Part shown: positions 1 through 5,190 of the stretch, piece after piece
How positions within the stretch are numbered: the first letter of the stretch is position 1
Layout: every line of letters starts with the position of its first letter
Source of the DNA: Lachnospiraceae bacterium
GTDB lineage: Bacteria > Bacillota_A > Clostridia > Lachnospirales > Lachnospiraceae
Direction: 5' to 3'
NCBI GenBank assembly: GCA_017540915.1
Contig: JAFYAD010000346.1
Span: forward strand, 1-5,190
Length of the DNA stretch: 5,190 bases
Position numbers and translations under genes: made by a program
Notes under the pieces: generated by a model
Seen by the model: only the letters and a program-made list of their open reading frames with translations
Database searches by the model: none
Told to the model about the DNA's origin: nothing

Positions 1-782
1 AGCAGGTAAAAATTTTTTTTGCGCTGCATTTCACCCAACACCGTTGGCGGAAGTATTTTTTTCCGATTCTCAAACAGCACGAACAGCAATTCCGAAACAC
101 CAAGGGCTACCAATAATATACTGTCCAACCGTGCTCTCGAGAAAACTCTAACCAAAATACCACTGATGATCGCAAGCCATCCATATCTTATCTTAAGTTC
201 ATCCCTTTTCAGGTATATAAAGCTCAGCCACAGGTAAAAAATATGCGCTCCGAAATCGGTATGATATTGAATTCCAAAAGAATTGATGCCCGCAAGCGAA
301 TCAAACAGATACACGCCGGCAAACAGATTTTGAGCGATAGATTCCGGATCGTAGGATTGAATATTTTCTATTATGCCGCAAATGCAGCCCGCAAGAGCCG
401 CTGCCATTACCACCAGCGTCACGGCTATGTATGCCCGGATCACATCATCAAAATCTATATTCTCTGCCCCCAATATCAAAACCATGAGACATATCGGCTC
501 ACCGTAGCCGCCAAATACAAAAGTCACCATGGCAACTGCGCAAAGAACCACTGCTATCACAAGCTTTTTAAGTGAATATCTGTCATACAGCAAAATCTTG
601 AGTGCCACTATACCCACACCCAGATATTTACCCAGCAGTGTCACGGCGTACAGTGAGAACATCGTAGTGCGGATACTCATACACAAAATGTATATCATAA
701 GTCCCGAAAGGAACATCTCTCTCGCATATCCCGCGACTCTTTCACCCGGAAAGCATGTTTTTTTCATAAAACCGAATATCAT
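1..782 (-). CDS. wzy: Wzy-like polysaccharide polymerase, 3' end cut by window edge
   Basis: An open frame of 260 complete codons runs from an ATG at 782-780 to the left edge without a stop, so the C-terminus is missing. The product is an integral membrane protein with about seven or eight hydrophobic segments visible, near residues 24-36, 41-62, 72-91, 117-138, 178-190, 201-214 and 221-236, perhaps also 97-105. The block YHTDFGAH (173-180), followed by a membrane span and then SRARLDS (215-221) leading into another span, resembles the conserved middle of Gram-positive Wzy-type polymerases, which join lipid-linked repeat units on the outer face of the membrane. These proteins are poorly conserved, so the call rests on topology, this block and position directly after a flippase gene. 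The start is one base after the flippase stop and has AAGGAAGGA (793-801) ten bases upstream. An in-frame ATG at residue 6 lacks such a site. An O-antigen ligase or an uncharacterised membrane protein is the main alternative. Confidence 0.75.
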   Translation of the reverse strand, partial: MIFGFMKKTCFPGERVAGYAREMFLSGLMIYILCMSIRTTMFSLYAVTLLGKYLGVGIVALKILLYDRYSLKKLVIAVVLCAVAMVTFVFGGYGEPICLMVLILGAENIDFDDVIRAYIAVTLVVMAAALAGCICGIIENIQSYDPESIAQNLFAGVYLFDSLAGINSFGIQYHTDFGAHIFYLWLSFIYLKRDELKIRYGWLAIISGILVRVFSRARLDSILLVALGVSELLFVLFENRKKILPPTVLGEMQRKKNFYL

Positions 783-783
783 A

Positions 784-2229
784 TCAAAACAGTCCTTCCT
801 TTTTGATCACAAAGCTGTACATCATCACGGCATACAGCGAGAAAAAGACTATGCCGGATAACACCAGTTCCACTTTCAGATCGATGTTAAACCATTTAAT
901 AGCATAAGCCGCAGCGCCTGCCGTGATCACAGAAAACATAATCGGTAATATCCGTATCCCTCCGAATATCCCCTTTCTGTATTCGCCCAGAGCAATGTAC
1001 TGAACCAATGATACTGCAAATTCCGCTACCAGCGTACCTATAGCGGCTCCGGCACAGCCGAACCCCGGAATCAGCATGGCGTTCAACACTATATCTACCA
1101 CTCCGCCTGCAACTTCGGACATTACCACATATTTTTCTTTTCCCAAAGGCACCAGCATCTGTATTCCGAAAACATTGGACATTCCCACGAGCAGTATTAT
1201 CGGCATGCTGATGACCATGGGGACAACGGATGCCTTAAACTCCACTCCTGAAATAAAGATGATGCAGTCATAAACGTACATCGTAAAATACACAATAAAC
1301 GGTATCGCCACCATGAACACAAAATTCATGGCCTTGCGTGTCAGAGCGGAAAATGCTTTTTTATCCCCCGCGTTTATGAACAGGGTAAGCCTCGGAAGCA
1401 CAACTGCGCCGAGGGCGCAAACCACACCGGTCAAAGCACCTTTTATCTTTACCGCACTGCTGTAATACCCAACCTCTGTATCACCACGCATAAGCCCCAG
1501 CATCACCGTATCAAGGTTTGTATAGATAAGGGTAGCGGCGGACATTGCGAAAAACACCACAACCGGTTTGATGTGCTTTACGATATCCTTCGGGCTGACC
1601 TTTTCCTTCATCTCTGCATGCCTGCCGATATTAAAGAAGTTGATCAGCAAAGATACGTAATTGGAGATCACAAGAGCGAGGGCATAGAGCGCATAATCCT
1701 CTCTCCGTCTCACCATGAGAAAGATAAATACCATTGCCAATATCTTGAATACCAGACTTCTCTTGGTGATATATGCATATTCCTCAACGCCTTTATACAG
1801 CCACTCTACGCCAAATGCAGTAAATATAAGCTCCGTACTCAGTATCACATACAGCTTAGTCTCCGAATAAAACCTCGGCACAGTCAGTATCATGATATAT
1901 AGAGCTGCAAAAGACACCAGTGCGGTGATAAAGTTCATGATCAGCAGCTCTTCCACAAGACGCCCAAGTTTTTTCCTGTCATGTCTTACCTCTGCGGCAG
2001 CCCTTATTCCATATATCGGTATGCCAAGACTTGCAAACATTCCGAAATACTCTACCACAGAACTTGCGAAAGTCACTCTGCCAACGCCTTCCGGACCTAA
2101 TACTCTGGTAACATACGGAAACGTGATAAACGGAACCGCTATATTGGACACCGTGAGCAGTATGTTCAATATTAAGTTTATCTCGATCGTCTTTGATCTG
2201 CCGTCATTTCCTGCCGATAAGCCTGCCAA
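784..2229 (-). CDS. wzx: Wzx-type polysaccharide flippase (MOP/PST superfamily)
   Basis: This 481-residue membrane protein belongs to the polysaccharide transporter branch of the MOP superfamily (RfbX/Wzx, COG2244), whose members move undecaprenyl-linked repeat units from the inner to the outer face of the cytoplasmic membrane. Length is typical, and hydrophobic segments recur along the whole chain, as expected for 12-14 spans. Diagnostic blocks are FPYVTRVLGPEGVG (37-50) after the first span, SLGIPIYGIR (67-76), YTNLDTVMLGLM (236-247), GYYSSAVKI (254-262), LPRLTLF (278-284) and the late NAMLIPGFGCAGAAIGT (383-399). The start codon is TTG: no ATG or GTG lies in frame between the upstream in-frame stop at 2251-2253 and the first membrane span. 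GGGAG sits nine bases before it. The gene begins 26 bases inside the preceding glycosyltransferase and ends one base before the polymerase gene, so all three are probably translated from one message. The family call is secure; the transported glycan cannot be told from sequence. Confidence 0.95.
   Translation of the reverse strand: MAGLSAGNDGRSKTIEINLILNILLTVSNIAVPFITFPYVTRVLGPEGVGRVTFASSVVEYFGMFASLGIPIYGIRAAAEVRHDRKKLGRLVEELLIMNFITALVSFAALYIMILTVPRFYSETKLYVILSTELIFTAFGVEWLYKGVEEYAYITKRSLVFKILAMVFIFLMVRRREDYALYALALVISNYVSLLINFFNIGRHAEMKEKVSPKDIVKHIKPVVVFFAMSAATLIYTNLDTVMLGLMRGDTEVGYYSSAVKIKGALTGVVCALGAVVLPRLTLFINAGDKKAFSALTRKAMNFVFMVAIPFIVYFTMYVYDCIIFISGVEFKASVVPMVISMPIILLVGMSNVFGIQMLVPLGKEKYVVMSEVAGGVVDIVLNAMLIPGFGCAGAAIGTLVAEFAVSLVQYIALGEYRKGIFGGIRILPIMFSVITAGAAAYAIKWFNIDLKVELVLSGIVFFSLYAVMMYSFVIKKEGLF
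793..801 (-). promoter_or_regulatory. Ribosome binding site for the polymerase gene
   Basis: AAGGAAGGA on the minus strand lies within the last codons of the flippase gene, ten bases before the ATG at 782-780. It favours this ATG over the in-frame ATG five codons later, which has no purine-rich site in front of it. The flippase stop and this ATG are separated by a single base, a layout typical of translational coupling. Confidence 0.65.
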
Positions 2230-3244
2230 ACTGTTTTTCTCCCATATGCATCAAATTCATTCCACGCAAAACAAGATAATTGCGTACTAATTTCGGAATC
2301 TTTATATTTTTAAACTTTTTCATCATCAGCTTTGAGCTTTTTCTGCCATAAGCTCTGTCGTCACATCTCAAAAGCGCAGTCACCAGATAATCGGTTACTA
2401 CACCGCACAGCCTGAGCCTGTAGTAAAAGAACGCCGAATCTCCCGCTTTTTGAACATTAGGATACTCAGCCATTATGGAATCGATGACTCTTTCGTGCTG
2501 AGAAAGTCTCTTCACACGATTCTCGACAGAGACGCTCTGATTAGGATTACCCAGACGATATCTGTACAAAAGCCCGTGCTCTAACATCACACTCTTTGCA
2601 TAAGCTGCTGCCACTATAAAATAATAAGCATCATCATAATAAACCTTCTCAGGAAGTTTTATGTTCAATGACCTGAAAAATGCAGTATTAAAAACCATGC
2701 AATGCATGTTAAACAGATATCTTAACTCTGTATTCCAATTATCTGTCACAAACTTTAAATCCGTAAGTTTCCTTCCGGCATCCATGTCAGATCCTAAAAG
2801 CTCCTCCGGGACACGATATGATTCCACTATGTCTGAATCCTCATACCATCTGTCCTCGCCTAATATCATCAGATCCGGCGTGGAATCTGCAGCTGTCTCA
2901 CAAACAGATTTTATACCGTCAGAAGCTACTGCATCATCCGCATCGAGTACCATAAAATACCCACCATTGATCTCTTCCACTCCGGCATTTATCGCGCCTC
3001 CGTGTCCTCTGTTTTCCTGATGAATGACCCTGATCACACATTCTTCACTGCTGTTATTCAGGGCTATTGTATCAGCCAGCTGTCCCGTTCCATCAACAGA
3101 TCCGTCATCCACTATGAGTATCTCAACGGCCCTGTCCCGACCCCGAAGCCCGGCGCACGATACTAAAACCGAATTCACGGCATCTTCCACATAGCTCTTC
3201 GCATTATATGCCGGTATTAAAATTGAAAAACAAATATCATTCAT
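2204..3244 (-). CDS. Glycosyltransferase family 2 (GT-A fold), second of two
   Basis: This 346-residue inverting GT-A enzyme should transfer a sugar from a nucleotide-sugar donor to the growing lipid-linked oligosaccharide on the cytoplasmic face of the membrane. The N-terminal nucleotide-binding half carries SILIPAYN (7-14), IVDDGSVDGT (44-53), NRGHGGAINAG (78-88) and the metal-binding DXD motif in VLDADDA (99-105). The candidate catalytic-base region is YYDDAYYF (202-209), with DD where many relatives have ED. YRYRLGNPNQSVS (227-239) matches the usual end of the catalytic domain. The last 100 or so residues are basic and partly hydrophobic, with no clear membrane span, and may hold the enzyme at the membrane (inference). 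The ATG overlaps the stop of the upstream gene by four bases (ATGA), with AGGA seven bases before it at 3252-3255. It differs strongly outside the motifs from the neighbouring family 2 enzyme, so it is probably not a recent duplicate. Donor and linkage cannot be predicted. Confidence 0.95.
   Translation of the reverse strand: MNDICFSILIPAYNAKSYVEDAVNSVLVSCAGLRGRDRAVEILIVDDGSVDGTGQLADTIALNNSSEECVIRVIHQENRGHGGAINAGVEEINGGYFMVLDADDAVASDGIKSVCETAADSTPDLMILGEDRWYEDSDIVESYRVPEELLGSDMDAGRKLTDLKFVTDNWNTELRYLFNMHCMVFNTAFFRSLNIKLPEKVYYDDAYYFIVAAAYAKSVMLEHGLLYRYRLGNPNQSVSVENRVKRLSQHERVIDSIMAEYPNVQKAGDSAFFYYRLRLCGVVTDYLVTALLRCDDRAYGRKSSKLMMKKFKNIKIPKLVRNYLVLRGMNLMHMGEKQFGRLIGRK
2239..2243 (-). promoter_or_regulatory. 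Ribosome binding site for the TTG start of the flippase gene
   Basis: GGGAG on the minus strand lies nine bases before the TTG at 2229-2227, inside the last codons of the upstream glycosyltransferase. It supports the TTG as the true start, since no ATG or GTG in that frame is available between the preceding in-frame stop and the first membrane span. Ribosomes finishing the upstream gene pass directly over it, so coupling is likely (inference). Confidence 0.65.
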
Positions 3245-4191
3245 ATCAAAATCCTGTATAAAACCGCTATAAATCTGCTCTTGATATCTTTTCTGAATCC
3301 CGTAAGATACTTGAGCTTTTTTAGTCTCTTTCTGAAATACCCGCGTTCTTCGCCATTAACATCATTTCTTTTTATCAGTAAAACTCTGAGTTCGTATTCC
3401 AGAAAGCTCCGGTAAAGATCTATAGTCGCGGTCTTCTCTACGTCAGCGTTTTTTTCTGCCTTCAGCTCTTCCAGCTTCCCTGAATACTCTTCTACGATTG
3501 CAAGAAGATCTTTCGCATGGCGGCTTCCTCTCGTTGTTGTCGTGGAGCCAGCCCTCCCCTGTCTGTAAAAATACAATACGTCTTCACAGTATTTGGCGCT
3601 GTTTATCTTCGGATAAAGTCGAAAAAACCAATCTATATCCTCACTCAGTATTCCTTCCTTGAAGGAAAGCTCATTCTCAATTAAAAAAGACCTTCGGAAT
3701 GCTTTTCCGCAGGGTGAACCCGGGAATTTGTTCACCCTCGATAAATATTTGGCTAACTCAGCATCTTTCATTGAATCTATCTTTTGAGTAATGCCGTCAC
3801 CCATTGGTCTTCTTTTTCCATCTTCCCACACTTTTGTTATTTCACAAAAGACAATATCCGGCTTACTTTGAATCTTATCTTTAATTTTAAGTAATACACT
3901 TTTGTCCAGCCAGTCATCGCCATCTGCAAAGATAATGTACTCTCCCTTTGCGTCCTTCATCCCGATATTTCGCGCAGACGAAGGTCCCCCATTCACCTTA
4001 TGGATCACCCTGATCTTATCATCACTGCACGCAAGTCTGTCACATATCTCTCCCGTATCATCCGTTGAGCCGTCATCCACTATGATGACCTCCTCATAAG
4101 ATTCTAACGGGCACACGGACTTAACGCACTTCTCTATGTAACCGGCAATGTTATATGCCGGTATTATGATGGAAAAAACCGTAGATTCCAT
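3241..4191 (-). CDS. Glycosyltransferase family 2 (GT-A fold), first of two
   Basis: This is a 316-residue GT-A glycosyltransferase, expected to add one sugar to the undecaprenyl-linked repeat unit in the cytoplasm. Motifs in order are SIIIPAYN (7-14), IIVDDGSTDDT (36-46), NGGPSSARNIG (67-77), which is the usual donor-binding stretch, FADGDDW (88-94) with the DXD metal site, GSPCGKAFRR (158-167), and SEDIDWFFRL (183-192) holding the ED pair that normally contains the catalytic base. YFYRQGRAGSTTT (207-219) is the standard end of the catalytic domain. The tail is lysine- and arginine-rich and ends in a short hydrophobic stretch, consistent with peripheral membrane attachment (inference). The ATG follows GAGGG (4198-4202) by six bases and lies 22 bases after the GT4 stop. 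The stop overlaps the next start by four bases. Length is usual for capsule-cluster family 2 enzymes. Its sugar specificity is not predictable. Confidence 0.95.
   Translation of the reverse strand: MESTVFSIIIPAYNIAGYIEKCVKSVCPLESYEEVIIVDDGSTDDTGEICDRLACSDDKIRVIHKVNGGPSSARNIGMKDAKGEYIIFADGDDWLDKSVLLKIKDKIQSKPDIVFCEITKVWEDGKRRPMGDGITQKIDSMKDAELAKYLSRVNKFPGSPCGKAFRRSFLIENELSFKEGILSEDIDWFFRLYPKINSAKYCEDVLYFYRQGRAGSTTTTRGSRHAKDLLAIVEEYSGKLEELKAEKNADVEKTATIDLYRSFLEYELRVLLIKRNDVNGEERGYFRKRLKKLKYLTGFRKDIKSRFIAVLYRILI
3252..3255 (-). promoter_or_regulatory. Ribosome binding site at the ATGA overlap of the two family 2 genes
   Basis: AGGA on the minus strand lies seven bases before the ATG at 3244-3242. 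That ATG shares four bases with the stop of the preceding gene (ATGA at 3244-3241). Together they settle the start of the second family 2 enzyme, whose protein then begins a few residues before SILIPAYN, as usual for the family. Confidence 0.65.
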
Positions 4192-4197
4192 ATTGTA

Positions 4198-4202
4198 CCC
4201 TC
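4198..4202 (-). promoter_or_regulatory. Ribosome binding site for the first family 2 glycosyltransferase
   Basis: GAGGG on the minus strand is six bases before the ATG at 4191-4189. It sits in the 22-base gap after the GT4 stop, the longest non-coding stretch in the window. The gap has room for this site only; I see no promoter or terminator hairpin in it. Confidence 0.7.
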
Positions 4203-4213
4203 ATGGTATCATG

Positions 4214-5190
4214 TCATGCAAGGCCATCATAGATCTTTCGCATGCAATCATCAACCGCCTCGCAGCTGTACGCCTCCATGTCGTCCATGTTACGCCTTCC
4301 CATGTCAATGCGTTCCGTCTCATCTTTATCGGCCATTCTCTCTATATATCCTGCCCAGTCTCCCGCCGACATGGATTCGACGCAATATCCTCCGAAGTGA
4401 TGAAGAATCAGATCGATATTGCCCCTGATACGTGATACTATACAGGGAAGCCCTGCTGCCTTCGCTTCCATAAGAGCCACCGGAAGTCCCTCCTGTATCG
4501 ACGGAAATACAAAACAGTCAGCCATAGCCAAAAGTTTCGGTATATCCTCCCTGTAGCCCGTAAAAATGACGCGCTTCGAAAGCCTGTGATCATATGCATA
4601 CTTCATGATATCCCGCCTGCAGACACCTATTCCGGTCAGCACGAGTTTTACTTTCTTTTTATGTATCAGACGCATGGCTTTTAACAGCAGCAGCTGATTT
4701 TTTCGTATTGAGAGCTCTCCCACATTTATGATCACAAAATCTTTTTCGGAAAGCCCCAGCTCCTGCCTCATTTCCGACCGGATCCTCGCCTTTTCTTCCG
4801 GAGCGAAACGATATCTGGAAGGATCTATCCCTATGCCGGGCACCTTCACTATCTCCCCACAGGCAAAATTGCCTTTTGCCCTGGCATAATCCTCGTCATT
4901 GATAGTCACCAGAACATCCGTAAAATGAGCCAGAAATCTCTCGATAGGATAATACATCAGCCAGCACTTCAGTGATGATCCGCTGTAAAAATGGAAACCG
5001 TGCGCCGTATATATAACCTTCATCCCGCGCTTGCGGTATGGCGCACATATGAGTCTCGTGAGTGTCCCTCCCACCGGAGTATGGCAATGTACCAGTTCAA
5101 ATCTTCCCGAACGGATCACTGCCTTAAGGGCTTTATATGCATGTCTCATCTGAGTCAGATCCTTGGGATCCCTGGGGAATGTTATGTTAT
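4214..5190 (-). CDS. Glycosyltransferase family 4 (EpsD/CapM-like), 5' end cut by window edge
   Basis: The frame is open to the right edge. The ATG at 5149-5147 is internal: 13 further codons up to 5188 read NITFPRDPKDLTQ, which continues the family pattern, and no stop intervenes. The visible 324 residues represent most of a protein that usually has about 370-380, so roughly 50 N-terminal residues, including the first Rossmann strand, are missing. Counting from that internal ATG, conserved blocks are HCHTPVGG (21-28), VIYTAHGFHFYSG (45-57), YPIERFL (67-73), TDVLVTINDEDYARAK (77-92), VPGIGID (103-109), GELSIRKNQ (144-152) and TGYREDIPKLL (197-207). The retaining GT-B donor-binding EX7E motif spans E220-E228 within EGLPVALMEA, followed by RGNIDLI (242-248). 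The EpsD/CapM-like group acts in the cytoplasm, commonly at an early step after the priming sugar, which fits its position ahead of the other transferases. The donor sugar is unknown. Confidence 0.95.
   Translation of the reverse strand, partial: NITFPRDPKDLTQMRHAYKALKAVIRSGRFELVHCHTPVGGTLTRLICAPYRKRGMKVIYTAHGFHFYSGSSLKCWLMYYPIERFLAHFTDVLVTINDEDYARAKGNFACGEIVKVPGIGIDPSRYRFAPEEKARIRSEMRQELGLSEKDFVIINVGELSIRKNQLLLLKAMRLIHKKKVKLVLTGIGVCRRDIMKYAYDHRLSKRVIFTGYREDIPKLLAMADCFVFPSIQEGLPVALMEAKAAGLPCIVSRIRGNIDLILHHFGGYCVESMSAGDWAGYIERMADKDETERIDMGRRNMDDMEAYSCEAVDDCMRKIYDGLA

Noticed and set aside
19..861. Three plus-strand open frames of 72-110 codons covering the left end (19-237, 243-575, 529-861)
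   Set aside because: They lie opposite the minus-strand polymerase and flippase genes, have no recognisable motifs, and their composition is what antisense reading of hydrophobic codons gives.
1892..2290. Plus-strand open frame of 132 codons
   Set aside because: It is antisense to the well-supported start of the flippase and the end of the second family 2 gene. The sequence has no family features.
2661..3020. Plus-strand open frame of 119 codons, serine- and proline-rich
   Set aside because: It is antisense to the core of the second family 2 transferase, including its DXD motif. The serine richness reflects the complement of the real gene.
4192..4216. CATGA triplicated and a CATG-flanked near-palindrome around the GT4 stop
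   Set aside because: It is too short for a terminator hairpin, has no T-tract, and overlaps the ribosome binding site of the next gene.
4148..4435. Plus-strand frames of 95 and 70 codons over the GT4 end and the 22-base gap
   Set aside because: Both are antisense to conserved GT4 coding sequence and are rich in Cys, Pro and His in an unstructured way. No ribosome binding site or family signal supports them.
4896..5087. Minus-strand open frame of 63 codons
   Set aside because: It overlaps the GT4 gene in another frame across its conserved HCHTPVGG and TAHGFHFY region, so it is a shadow.
5147..5149. ATG as the start of the GT4 gene
   Set aside because: Codons upstream stay open to the edge and continue the family sequence, and the N-terminal Rossmann region would otherwise be absent.

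Overview
The window is an internal piece of a surface-polysaccharide (capsule, exopolysaccharide or O-antigen-like) biosynthesis operon. Every gene lies on the minus strand, so transcription runs from right to left. The proteins resemble those of Gram-positive Firmicutes, most likely Clostridia of the Lachnospiraceae type. I infer this from the GT4 enzyme's EpsD/CapM-like sequence, frequent ATA and AGA codons, purine-rich Shine-Dalgarno sites and a moderate GC content. No database search was possible, so the taxon is an inference.

In transcription order: (1) a family 4 glycosyltransferase whose start lies beyond the right edge (4214-5190); (2) a family 2 glycosyltransferase (3241-4191); (3) a second, different family 2 glycosyltransferase (2204-3244); (4) a Wzx-type flippase (784-2229); (5) a multi-spanning membrane protein that runs off the left edge (1-782), best read as the Wzy-type polymerase. 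Both edges cut a gene. The junctions are a 22-base gap, a 4-base ATGA overlap, a 26-base overlap and a 1-base gap, so the set is very probably one transcript with translational coupling. No promoter, terminator, RNA gene, mobile element or CRISPR array is visible, and no gene-free stretch exceeds 22 bases.

As a pathway, the three cytoplasmic glycosyltransferases would each add a sugar to an undecaprenyl-diphosphate-linked primer. Wzx would flip the finished repeat unit across the membrane, and Wzy would join units outside. The priming sugar-phosphate transferase and the chain-length/export genes are not in the window and would be expected beyond its edges.

I did not find an undescribed system. 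The points most worth checking are the unclosed polymerase gene at the left edge, the forced TTG start of the flippase next to an out-of-frame ATGA, and a base-composition step between the GT4 gene and the family 2 genes.
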